Shown: piece after piece, positions 12,695-19,460 of the stretch
Numbering within the stretch: the stretch's first letter is position 1
Layout: the number at the start of each line of letters is the position of its first letter
Virus record (IMG/VR): IMGVR_UViG_3300020472_000091
Span: 1-33,816 of that record
Length of the DNA: 33,816 nt
Source of the DNA: a virus
Strand: one strand, 5' to 3'
The notes under the pieces: generated by a model
What the model saw: the letters and a program-made list of their open reading frames with translations, nothing else
The model's database searches: none
What the model was told of the DNA's origin: nothing
Program-made: the position numbers and the translations under genes

Positions 12695-13933
12695 ATGGAA
12701 GTAAATAAAGTTCGTAAGCAAATAGTTGAAAAGTCCGAAGAACTCAAAGGTCTGTTTTCAGACATTGAGAATCAAGAAGGACCATCTACTCCAGAGCAAA
12801 AGAATGCTGTCATTGAAAGAAATGAAGAGCTTTCTTCTTTAAGAGATGATCTTAAAGTAGCTGAAGCAAAGTCTAAGTTAGACGCTTCAGGCGGAGCAGT
12901 TGCAAGTATCCCTACCCCATCAGAAGAAGCAAAGCCTTCATCTTTTGGTGCAGAAGTACTAAAATCAGCAGCTTATAAAGCTTACACAGAGAATGGTGCC
13001 AAGAACATTCAAAGCACTATTCCTTTTGAAATGAAGACAAACTTAACTACAACAGGATATCCACCAGAGAGCTTAAGAACTCCTGGTATCTTAGAGACAG
13101 CTTTAAGAGATCCTAATGCAGTTATCAATTTGTTTGATCAGATTCAAACTGATCAAAACGCTTTCGTGTATCTTGAGGAAACTACTTTCACTAACAACGC
13201 AGCTGAAGCCGCAGAGGCAGCAGCAGTTGGTGAAGCAGCTCTCGCTTTCACCGAAAGAACAGCTACAATCTCTAAACTTGGTGTAAACATACCAGTTACA
13301 GATGAATTAATGGCTGATGTTTCAGGTCTTGAAGGATATTTGAACTCAAGACTACAAACAATGATAAGATTAAGACTAGATAGTCAATTGATCTCAGGTA
13401 ATGGTACATCACCTAACCTTGAAGGTATTTTAGACGCTGGTAAGTCAAGTGTTGGATCTAGCGATTACAACTCTTACAGTGGAAACTTAGGAAGAATTGG
13501 AGCACTTTACAGTGCTATCACTGATATCCGAGTTAACGCTTTCACAGAGCCAGATGCAATTGTTATGCACCCAAATGATTGGGCGCAAATTGTTACACTA
13601 GTCGATGAAGACTTCGCTGGTACATCATCAGCAGGTTATGCAGCTAAACAACCTGTATTCACCCAAGCTGGTGGATATGGTGGCGGAGTTGCAAATCAAC
13701 TTTGGGGATTAAATGTTGTACCTACAACAGCTTGTCCTGCAAATACAATCATTGTTGGTAAATTCGGTGGTGGTGAAGCAGCACATATTGTCATGAGACA
13801 AGGAATGGACATCGCAGTTAGTGATAGTCACGGTGAGAACTTTACAAAGAACATCATGGTGATCAGAGCTACTATGAGAGTCGGTTTCCCTGTTTACAGG
13901 CAAGCAGCTTTCCATAAGGTCACAAACACATAA
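12695..13933 (+). CDS. Major capsid protein, HK97 fold
   Basis: 412 residues. The N-terminal 75 or so are a coiled-coil delta domain (VRKQIVEKSEELKGLFSDIE and EELSSLRDDLKVAEAK), followed by a Ser/Pro-rich linker where the protease probably cuts. The shell domain follows: an E-loop-like region, ISKLGVNIPVTDELMADV, the long spine helix region, DAIVMHPNDWAQIV, and a C-terminal MVIRATMRVGFPVYRQAAF, all typical of HK97-type capsid proteins. It assembles the icosahedral head. The ATG has AGGAG upstream. A terminator follows, isolating capsid expression from downstream genes. Confidence 0.93.
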   Translation: MEVNKVRKQIVEKSEELKGLFSDIENQEGPSTPEQKNAVIERNEELSSLRDDLKVAEAKSKLDASGGAVASIPTPSEEAKPSSFGAEVLKSAAYKAYTENGAKNIQSTIPFEMKTNLTTTGYPPESLRTPGILETALRDPNAVINLFDQIQTDQNAFVYLEETTFTNNAAEAAEAAAVGEAALAFTERTATISKLGVNIPVTDELMADVSGLEGYLNSRLQTMIRLRLDSQLISGNGTSPNLEGILDAGKSSVGSSDYNSYSGNLGRIGALYSAITDIRVNAFTEPDAIVMHPNDWAQIVTLVDEDFAGTSSAGYAAKQPVFTQAGGYGGGVANQLWGLNVVPTTACPANTIIVGKFGGGEAAHIVMRQGMDIAVSDSHGENFTKNIMVIRATMRVGFPVYRQAAFHKVTNT

Positions 13934-13948
13934 TTGTGAATTTTGTAG

Positions 13949-13980
13949 TGGGGGTGTTAAAACCCCCATTACATTTTTTT
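13949..13980 (+). terminator. Terminator after the capsid gene
   Basis: TGGGGGT / ACCCCCA stem (13949-13955 / 13962-13968) with a 6-nt loop, followed by a run of T. Placed directly after the capsid gene, it probably gives capsid transcripts in excess over connector genes. Confidence 0.88.
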
Positions 13981-14032
13981 TAAGATGGGAATAAACCAAA
14001 AACAAGAAAAAAATAAGTTAGGATAGTACATT

Positions 14033-14275
14033 ATGGCAGAAGAAAAATTTATAAAACCAGAAAAGTCTATTTGGAAACTACAAGACGGAACCATTTGGGA
14101 AGGTCCTGCATCTGAGTTACCAAGAGCTAATGCTGATTTGATTGCAAAAGCAGGCTGGGAATATCCAGAATCCTTTTTGAAAGAACAGGGTTGGGGTAAG
14201 AAAGCTCCTGCAAAAAAAGCAGCACCAAAGAAAAAAGTAGAAACCAAAGCAGTAAAACCATCTGAAAATAAATAA
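14033..14275 (+). CDS. Small protein with Lys/Ala/Pro-rich tail
   Basis: 80 residues. The N-terminal half (SIWKLQDGTIWEGPASELPRANADLIAKAGW) looks like a small folded domain with conserved-looking Trp residues; the last 30 residues are a flexible histone-like tail rich in Lys, Ala and Pro. The position between capsid and connector suggests a minor head component, possibly DNA- or capsid-binding, but the family is not recognised. Either a Shine-Dalgarno AGGA (14020-14023) or a -10-like TAGGAT (14019-14024) precedes the ATG by 8-9 nt. Confidence 0.65.
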   Translation: MAEEKFIKPEKSIWKLQDGTIWEGPASELPRANADLIAKAGWEYPESFLKEQGWGKKAPAKKAAPKKKVETKAVKPSENK

Positions 14276-14284
14276 GGAGTTCTA

Positions 14285-14923
14285 ATGGCTCTTTGTTCTT
14301 ATTCAGATGTCGAAGCTATTGTTGGTATCGATTTTAGTTCTACAGTTCAAACATCAATAACAAATAATTTCATACCTTATTCAGATAAGATAATTAAAAC
14401 TTATATTGGTTATGAAATCGAACAAACTAATCACACAGAAACTATATTTGGCAATAATATGCGTGAATTGTCATTAAAACATTTACCAGTAAATTCAATT
14501 ACATCAATTACTGAAGATGGCACTACATTAACAGAAGGCAATGAAGAAGATTTCGTAGTACATCCAAATGGAAGACTTGAAAGAGTACTAGGTCGATGGT
14601 CAGGATCTAAACCTAGAAATGTAGTCATAGTTTACAACGCAGGTTATGGAACAATTCCTGAAGACATAAGGTTTACAAGTGCAAGAGTTTCTGCCAGAAT
14701 GGTGTTATCAGCTTTAAATATGGGTAGCCAAGCTAAAGCAGGTGCGGTAGATACTCATTTAGCTGATTCAACAAATGGGGCAGACATGGCAGTAGTGCTG
14801 GAAGAAAGAATAGGCGACTTAACAGTTAAGTTTGCTGATCCTCTAGCTTATTTTGATGGCGATCTATTAAAGTCATCAGATAAAATGTTGTTATCACCTT
14901 ATAAGAAACAGGTTCTGGTTTAA
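14285..14923 (+). CDS. Head-tail connector (adaptor)
   Basis: 212 residues. The N-terminal part (CSYSDVEAIVGIDFSSTVQTSI) and the later helical segment (DIRFTSARVSARMVL) match the pattern of gp6/gp15-like adaptor proteins, which bind the portal and form the first connector ring. Between them lies a beta-rich region (LKHLPVNSITSITEDGTTL, then NVVIVYNAGY). Length is at the upper end for the family. The ATG has AAGGAG upstream; the stop TAA overlaps the ATG of the 56-residue gene. Assignment rests on order and general pattern. Confidence 0.7.
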   Translation: MALCSYSDVEAIVGIDFSSTVQTSITNNFIPYSDKIIKTYIGYEIEQTNHTETIFGNNMRELSLKHLPVNSITSITEDGTTLTEGNEEDFVVHPNGRLERVLGRWSGSKPRNVVIVYNAGYGTIPEDIRFTSARVSARMVLSALNMGSQAKAGAVDTHLADSTNGADMAVVLEERIGDLTVKFADPLAYFDGDLLKSSDKMLLSPYKKQVLV

Positions 14924-15093
14924 TGGATTTGGTTACATACACTTACCTTATCGGTTTCTTAAATTACCACGGTCTAATATCCACTCATCTAAACGAATAT
15001 GCGAGAAGTCGTGTTATTCAGGAAGAGATTTTTGCTAAGAAATTTAGTGAAATAATAGCAGGTGAGGAATGGAATATAAGGAAGAATCTCTAA
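14923..15093 (+). CDS. Small protein coupled to the connector and WhiB genes, 56 aa
   Basis: A 56-residue frame starting at the ATG in TAATG that overlaps the connector stop, and ending inside the whiB-like gene. An N-terminal hydrophobic/aromatic part (LVTYTYLIGFLNYHGLIST) precedes a charged helix (EYARSRVIQEEIFAKKFSEI). Overlaps on both sides are the main evidence that it is translated. The family is not recognised. Similar tiny genes sit between adaptor and closure genes in other siphoviruses. Confidence 0.6.
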   Translation: MDLVTYTYLIGFLNYHGLISTHLNEYARSRVIQEEIFAKKFSEIIAGEEWNIRKNL

Positions 15094-15356
15094 ATAATCT
15101 ACTTAGACTACAAGAACTATGGTGGCAAGTTGATGCTAGCTGTAAAGATGAAGATCCAGATTTATTCTTTCCTAATCGTGGAGCTTCTACAAGAAAAGCA
15201 AAACAAATATGCTCAAGTTGTCCAGTACAAGAGTATTGTTTAGAGTATGCAATAGTCAACGCTGAAAAATTTGGTATTTGGGGTGGGCTATCTGAAAGAG
15301 AAAGAAGAAAATTAAGAAAAGAACGAGGACTTACAAGAAAGAGGAGCAGTGCCTAG
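15069..15356 (+). CDS. WhiB-family iron-sulfur transcription regulator
   Basis: 95 residues with the full WhiB signature: Cys25, then Cys48-x2-Cys51-x5-Cys57, which bind a [4Fe-4S] cluster; DPDLFFP after the first Cys; CPVQEYCLEYA; the GIWGG turn (69-73) and a basic C-terminal arm (ERERRKLRKERGLTRKR) for DNA binding. WhiB proteins work with the host sigma factor region 4 and occur in Actinobacteria and their phages, so this fixes the likely host group. It overlaps the preceding 56-residue gene by 25 nt and the following HTH gene by 8 nt. Mycobacteriophage WhiB proteins can block host WhiB or cause superinfection exclusion, a possible role here. Confidence 0.93.
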   Translation: MEYKEESLNNLLRLQELWWQVDASCKDEDPDLFFPNRGASTRKAKQICSSCPVQEYCLEYAIVNAEKFGIWGGLSERERRKLRKERGLTRKRSSA

Positions 15357-15882
15357 TAGAAAAATACCATCAGTAGAACAAGCGTTCGAGCTTTTTAGTG
15401 AAGATCCTTGGCGACCATTATCTGAGTGGGCTGAAGAATGGGACTGTTCACACGAAAGAGTTAGACAATTAAGGGAACAAGCTGGTTTTGATCCAATTTC
15501 TAGTATTGATCGTGAAACTGCACAAACTGTAATAGATCGTGTTCGCAATGGTGAATATTCTTTAACTGTTAGAGAACTATATGAAGATCTCCCAATAGGT
15601 TTAGAAAAATTTTTAACATGGATGAAAGAAGATCCTGCTATTTATTTAGGTGTTTTAGAAGCTCAACAGTGGGTAGAAAAACAATCATGGAATCCAGATA
15701 AAAAACAATGCAAAAAATGTGGTGAAGTTTTGAAACCAACATCTTTTGGCAAAACACAAAAATATAAAGATGGTCTACAAAAAATTTGTAATCTATGTCT
15801 TAAAAATCCATCAGAAAAACTAGCAAGTATTAAAGAAAAACAAGAAAGAATCAAAGCTCTTAAGGATAAGTTAGATAACTGA
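15349..15882 (+). CDS. HTH and zinc-ribbon DNA-binding protein
   Basis: 177 residues from a GTG preceded by GAGGAG. Residues 15-50 hold a helix-turn-helix (LSEWAEEWDCSHERVRQLRE) like sigma region 4 or MerR-type helices. A CX2CX22CX2C zinc ribbon follows (Cys121, 124, 147, 150), then a C-terminal coiled helix (SIKEKQERIKALKDKL). The ribbon resembles those of phage HNH-type endonucleases but no HNH catalytic residues are seen. Together with WhiB, with which it overlaps, it forms a two-regulator cassette. It probably binds DNA; the target is unknown. Confidence 0.65.
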   Translation: MPSRKIPSVEQAFELFSEDPWRPLSEWAEEWDCSHERVRQLREQAGFDPISSIDRETAQTVIDRVRNGEYSLTVRELYEDLPIGLEKFLTWMKEDPAIYLGVLEAQQWVEKQSWNPDKKQCKKCGEVLKPTSFGKTQKYKDGLQKICNLCLKNPSEKLASIKEKQERIKALKDKLDN

Positions 15883-15906
15883 ACTGAGGAAATTATCTAG
15901 TAAAGT
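15872..15906 (+). promoter_or_regulatory. Inverted repeat and -10-like box before the 15914 gene
   Basis: TAGATAA / TTATCTA (15872-15878 / 15893-15899) with a 14-nt loop, then TAAAGT (15901-15906) ending 7 nt before the ATG at 15914. It could be a leaderless promoter with an operator, or a weak transcript end; no Shine-Dalgarno sequence is visible. Confidence 0.35.
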
Positions 15907-15913
15907 ATAAAGT

Positions 15914-16249
15914 ATGTCGTATGATTACCAAACATATTTAAAAGAAGATATTAGCGTTCAAACTATGTCAACTGCAAGTGTTGATGATCGTGGTTTATAC
16001 GATTCAAACTGGAGTACTGCTTCTACTGTAAAAGGTAGATTAGTTTCTAGAGAATCAGCAGAAACAGATGGTGAAACAAATTTAGATGTAGGACAGTTTT
16101 ATTTATATTTACCTGGTACTACAACTATAAAAACATCTGATAGGGTTGCTAAAGGTTCAGATTATTACGACATTGAGGGTATTGAAGAAATTAAAGATAG
16201 ATTTGGTTCTACACCAATTAAAAGGTTAACGCTTAGAAAGAGTTTTTAA
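15914..16249 (+). CDS. Head closure / head-tail joining protein
   Basis: 111 residues, beta-rich: an N-terminal YDYQTYLKEDISVQTMS, then TVKGRLVSRES, GQFYLYLPGTTTIKTSDRV and YYDIEGIEEIKDRF. The pattern of a small beta-barrel with an oxidised-loop-like GTTTIKTSDRV segment, its length and its position after the adaptor fit a stopper or head-closure protein. It would close the connector after packaging. The assignment is mainly positional. Its TAA overlaps the next ATG (TAATG). Confidence 0.6.
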   Translation: MSYDYQTYLKEDISVQTMSTASVDDRGLYDSNWSTASTVKGRLVSRESAETDGETNLDVGQFYLYLPGTTTIKTSDRVAKGSDYYDIEGIEEIKDRFGSTPIKRLTLRKSF

Positions 16250-17226
16250 TGGCACAAAGAAATAGATTTAGAACAATAATGTATTCATCTTCTGCTAGAA
16301 CATTTGCAACTGGTGACTTAATTGCTTTAAATATTATGAAAAGTCCATTGCAAGCTTTTCGTTCCCCAGCATTAGGTGTTGCTAAACTTATGGGTGACCT
16401 TCAATCAATTAGACCAGGTGGACAAGGACTAAATATGCGTGTACAAAGAAGAGTCAGTGGTAGAGTCGCTGGTCGTCTTGGACATATTCTAATACCTCAA
16501 GGCATGGGTTTTGCTTCTCGTTTAATGAATAAATATTATGGTAAATATTTAACTAAAAGTTTAAATAATTTTTTTAACGAAAAAGTCCAATACAGCGTAA
16601 AGCTTGATGGTAGTAAAATGACCGAAACAACAGTAAAAAGTTTAAGTAAAAATTTAAGAAAAACAACAGGTGGACAATTAAAAAAAGCTTCTGGGGATTT
16701 AAAAAGCATGGGTGTAAATATTGAGCATTTTAATCCAGCAGCAGTATTAAGAAAAATACAGTTACAAATGCTTGGTTCTACAGGTTCTGGTGGTGCAGCG
16801 CCAATACAATCAGGGCGTTTAGTTTCATCTATCAACTTGAGAGGATTTAAAAGATCATCAGAAGCTCTTATAGAAGGTTATTTAACTATAGGTGGATCTG
16901 GATCTTCACCAATAGGTGGACCAGCTGATGATGCACCTTATTGGTGGAAAACAGTTTATGGCGGTTGGTATGATTTCTCAGGTCCTGAAAGATTTATTCC
17001 AGCAAAAAATCCAAGTTGGTTTGGAAAATCAGTTTCATACGGTGTTAAACGATCACTTCCTAAAGGTTCAAGTTACGAAGTTGATAATGGAGCAAAAGTT
17101 ACACAGCAAAATACTAGCGGTGATCTATTGTATCTTTTACATCAACCACCTCGTCCTACAGGACCAGATAGATGGGATGGCGAGTTAGGTATTAATAATA
17201 CATATCCACCAAAGGATGACACATGA
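16249..17226 (+). CDS. Neck or minor structural protein, gp10-like position
   Basis: 325 residues, strongly basic. N-terminal helices include LIALNIMKSPLQAF; the middle is KSLSKNLRKTTGGQLKKASG, and a Gly/Ser-rich part (IGGSGSSPIGGPADDAPYWW) precedes a C-terminal region with FIPAKNPSWF. That last motif resembles the end of HK97 gp10-like neck proteins (a Pro/Phe-rich GRPFLxPA segment), and the position before the tail terminator agrees. It is longer than the typical 130-190 residues. Family assignment is tentative. It overlaps the next gene by ATGA. Confidence 0.55.
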   Translation: MAQRNRFRTIMYSSSARTFATGDLIALNIMKSPLQAFRSPALGVAKLMGDLQSIRPGGQGLNMRVQRRVSGRVAGRLGHILIPQGMGFASRLMNKYYGKYLTKSLNNFFNEKVQYSVKLDGSKMTETTVKSLSKNLRKTTGGQLKKASGDLKSMGVNIEHFNPAAVLRKIQLQMLGSTGSGGAAPIQSGRLVSSINLRGFKRSSEALIEGYLTIGGSGSSPIGGPADDAPYWWKTVYGGWYDFSGPERFIPAKNPSWFGKSVSYGVKRSLPKGSSYEVDNGAKVTQQNTSGDLLYLLHQPPRPTGPDRWDGELGINNTYPPKDDT

Positions 17227-17696
17227 ACATAAGCAGTGCTTCAAATTTACCACCTGATCCAGAGATAACAGCTAGAGCTTGGTGTCTTGAAAAAACAGCT
17301 ATAACAGATATAGTAAGTACAAGAGTAGCCACAAGATTGCCTCAAAATCCGACATTACCATTTTTAGTTATAACAAATGGTGGTGGCAGTTTAATAAGTG
17401 ATACTTCACAAGCAGCAATTAATGGTACTTCTATTATATTTAATTGTTATGCAGGTAGATGGGGCGGATCTGGAACTAAGGGTGAACCTGATTACACTAC
17501 AGCTAGCAATTTGGCACAAGCAGTATATAAAGAATGTTTTATTGAATCTAATAATCAAGTAACAACAGCTTCTGGTGTAAAAGCTTTAATTTATGGCTTT
17601 ACTATACAATCTACACCAACTAGGGTTGAAGAATCTGAACTACTAATAGCTAATTTTGAATTAGTTGCTTTTATGACATACAGGGCTAGCGCATAG
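17223..17696 (+). CDS. Tail terminator protein
   Basis: 157 residues. The N-terminus (PPDPEITARAWCLEKTAITDIV) and the following strand (LPFLVITNGGG) with a central IIFNCYAGRWGG and C-terminal ESELLIANFELVAFMTYR fit the gpU/DUF3168-like alpha-beta tail terminator proteins that cap the tail tube and join it to the head. Order is canonical: closure, neck, terminator, then major tail protein. It starts at an ATG overlapping the previous stop by 4 nt. A Shine-Dalgarno-like AAAGGA is at 17211-17216. Confidence 0.65.
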   Translation: MNISSASNLPPDPEITARAWCLEKTAITDIVSTRVATRLPQNPTLPFLVITNGGGSLISDTSQAAINGTSIIFNCYAGRWGGSGTKGEPDYTTASNLAQAVYKECFIESNNQVTTASGVKALIYGFTIQSTPTRVEESELLIANFELVAFMTYRASA

Positions 17697-17734
17697 TTCC
17701 TGAATAACACTAATTTGCAAAATAATCCTCTAAT

Positions 17735-17751
17735 ATTACCTCAGAGGTAAT
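17735..17751 (+). promoter_or_regulatory. Palindrome sequestering a ribosome site
   Basis: ATTACCTC-A-GAGGTAAT is a perfect 17-nt inverted repeat. Its right arm contains the Shine-Dalgarno GAGGT, 6 nt before the ATG at 17754, so a transcript hairpin would hide the ribosome site. It could equally be a DNA operator. Confidence 0.5.
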
Positions 17752-17753
17752 TT

Positions 17754-18059
17754 ATGAAAGTAAAAATAAAAGTTAACCCAGCATATCCAGCTGACGCAGT
17801 CGGTGACGAATTGCTTGGGGTAACATTTACCAAAAATGAATGGACGGAAGTTAATGGGACTGACTGGAAAAGACTCAAAGAATCAACTGGTCGTATGTGG
17901 AACGGTGAGTACTCTATACCAATGCTTATCGAAGAAGGATCAGATGGTGAGATTAAACCAGTCATTCAGACTTCTATAGATGAAGACAATTCACCTGTAG
18001 ATAGCGATGAGGAAGCTGACAACTCTTCTGAAGAATGGTATGGAACTGAAGAAGAATAG
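17754..18059 (+). CDS. Small acidic protein before the major tail gene
   Basis: 101 residues. The N-terminal half (MKVKIKVNPAYPADAVGDEL, then FTKNEWTEVNGTDWKRL) reads as beta-strands; the last 40 residues are Asp/Glu/Ser-rich and probably disordered. I recall similar small proteins before tail tube genes, but no function. It is bracketed by two palindromes (17735-17751 and 18073-18090), so its expression may be separately controlled. The ribosome site GAGGT sits within the first palindrome. Confidence 0.65.
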   Translation: MKVKIKVNPAYPADAVGDELLGVTFTKNEWTEVNGTDWKRLKESTGRMWNGEYSIPMLIEEGSDGEIKPVIQTSIDEDNSPVDSDEEADNSSEEWYGTEEE

Positions 18060-18072
18060 GCTGATCAAAAAG

Positions 18073-18090
18073 ATTAGTTGTACAACTAAT
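18073..18090. promoter_or_regulatory. 18-bp perfect palindrome before the major tail gene
   Basis: ATTAGTTGTACAACTAAT is fully self-complementary with no central gap, which favours a protein-binding site or a slippage-free dimer site over a normal hairpin. It lies 21 nt before the ATG at 18111, just upstream of the Shine-Dalgarno GGAG. Confidence 0.55.
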
Positions 18091-18110
18091 TAATAAGTTA
18101 GGAGAAATAT

Positions 18111-18758
18111 ATGCCATTAACATATAATACATCAGGTACAGTGTCAGATGTACTCATAGGAACAGGCGTTCTTTATGTAGCATCAAAAAATACTGCATTC
18201 CCTGGTGATTCAGGTGGAGGGGCTTGGGATGCCAACCCTTCTGGATGGGCAGATGTAGGTTTCTCAGAAGACGGCTGGACTCTAGAATATGATAAAACTT
18301 TCGAAGATATCATGGTTGCAGAAGAAATTGATCCAATTAAATCAGTTAAATCTGCTCAAGAGATCAGGCTTACTGGTACTCTTGCACAAGCAAGTTTATC
18401 TAATATTAAAGAAGCATTTGGCGGTGGTACCATCACAGAAGATGATACTACTAACTTTGCTAGTGGATACGATACATTAGTACCACCAGCTACAGATGGC
18501 TTCGTAGAGAAATCACTTTTGTTAGTGACTGAAGGACCAAGCGGTGTTATCAGACACTTACAAATTCCAAGAGCTATTAATGTTGGAGCTTTTACAATGG
18601 CAAATCAGAAAGCGCCTCAAAAGGTGCTTCTTGCTACTGAATTTAAGATCCTTATACCAGACGCAGCTTCTCGCTCAGTGGGAACTACAGATGGTAAAGA
18701 AAACATTTTTAGAATTGTTGAAAATACAAATGCAACAACTGAAGGAAGTGTAAACTAA
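18111..18758 (+). CDS. Major tail protein (tail tube)
   Basis: 215 residues, beta-rich. Features typical of siphoviral tube proteins are an N-terminal VLIGTGVLYVASKN, WADVGFSEDGWTLEYDKTFEDI (a strand-loop motif with VGfTxdG), the EIRLTGTLAQASLSNIKEAFG segment that matches the common xVxxxLAExTLEnLxxa signature, and LLLVTEGPSG then VLLATEFKIL. It polymerises into the tube around the tape measure. The ATG has GGAG upstream. Position, just before the frameshifting chaperone and tape measure, is canonical. Confidence 0.88.
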   Translation: MPLTYNTSGTVSDVLIGTGVLYVASKNTAFPGDSGGGAWDANPSGWADVGFSEDGWTLEYDKTFEDIMVAEEIDPIKSVKSAQEIRLTGTLAQASLSNIKEAFGGGTITEDDTTNFASGYDTLVPPATDGFVEKSLLLVTEGPSGVIRHLQIPRAINVGAFTMANQKAPQKVLLATEFKILIPDAASRSVGTTDGKENIFRIVENTNATTEGSVN

Positions 18759-18784
18759 ATTAACTCATAACGATTGGAGGAATA

Positions 18785-19132
18785 ATGAGTAAACGATTTA
18801 AAGATTTTGACGCTGCACAGGACGCAAAAAATCCTGAGCCGATCAAGATAAAAGTGAACGAAACCGAATATGAGTTTCCACCATTTTTGTCAGCGTCAGT
18901 TGTTTTAGAACAACTAACATGGATCGGTGAGGACGGTGCTGTTGCAGCTTCAAATCTTCCAAGATGGTTTGTAACTGTTTTCGGAAAAGAAAACTATACA
19001 AAAATTTCACAAGATGTCGATTTTCAAAAACTACAAGAAATATCACAATGGTTAATGGAACAATATGGACTAACCGATACAAACCAAGAACTAGCAGGTG
19101 GGGTTGAGGACGAGGGTGATACCCCAAAATAA
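18785..19132 (+). CDS. Tail assembly chaperone, short product
   Basis: 115 residues ending at TAA 19130-19132. Sequence: KRFKDFDAAQDAKNPEPIKI, then a helical core (LSASVVLEQLTWIGEDG, KISQDVDFQKLQEISQWLMEQY) and an acidic end. This is the gpG-like product that binds the tape measure during tail assembly. GGAGGA lies upstream. Ribosomes that slip by -1 at 19123-19129 make the 224-residue gpGT-like fusion using 19129-19458. Confidence 0.82.
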   Translation: MSKRFKDFDAAQDAKNPEPIKIKVNETEYEFPPFLSASVVLEQLTWIGEDGAVAASNLPRWFVTVFGKENYTKISQDVDFQKLQEISQWLMEQYGLTDTNQELAGGVEDEGDTPK

Positions 19133-19169
19133 CTTTTAAGGTCACCGACATAGTTGATAGGTGGTCTTA
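19123..19169 (+). promoter_or_regulatory. -1 programmed ribosomal frameshift site
   Basis: The heptamer C CCA AAA (19123-19129) sits in frame directly before the stop and fits X XXY YYZ exactly. After a 7-nt spacer comes a 10-bp stem, 19137-19146 with 19160-19169 (two G-U pairs, 13-nt loop), at the ideal distance to stall ribosomes. The -1 frame is open from here to 19458. Confidence 0.85.
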
Positions 19170-19458
19170 TGTAGAGTCCGACTTCAACAAAATATATTCA
19201 ATCCTTGAGCCACTAGAACTTGAATGGCGCAAATTTTACAGATTACTTAGTACAATGCCTATAGAGAGTTCTTTGTTCTTCGCTCCATATTCCAATGAGT
19301 ATGCAGAGCAACAGGATAATCAATCTGATGATCACAATTGGTACAAAGAAGAACTTGATAAAAAAATGGGTAGATCTCCTAAAGCGAGATCTGTTACAAC
19401 CATAGACGAAATGATCCAAGATCAAGATCGACATGGTATAGGCAAGGAGAATATTTAA
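19129..19458 (+). CDS. Tail assembly chaperone, frameshift extension
   Basis: 109 residues joined to the short chaperone by -1 frameshift; the full product spans 18785-19458 (224 residues). The segment KVTDIVDRWSYVESDFNKIY, then LELEWRKFYRLLSTMPIESS, matches the pattern of the frameshifted C-terminal part in actinophage chaperones (VxDxVDRWxxxVExDxxxxY ... W+x+xxLxxxLPxxS). The gpT-like end is thought to recruit tail tube subunits. It does not need its own start; the internal ATG at 19255 lacks a ribosome site. Confidence 0.82.
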   Translation: MTFKVTDIVDRWSYVESDFNKIYSILEPLELEWRKFYRLLSTMPIESSLFFAPYSNEYAEQQDNQSDDHNWYKEELDKKMGRSPKARSVTTIDEMIQDQDRHGIGKENI

Positions 19459-19460
19459 AA

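Noticed and set aside
19255-19458. Independent gene starting at ATG 19255
   Set aside because: The frame is open further upstream to the slippery site and matches a chaperone C-terminus there; no ribosome site at 19255.
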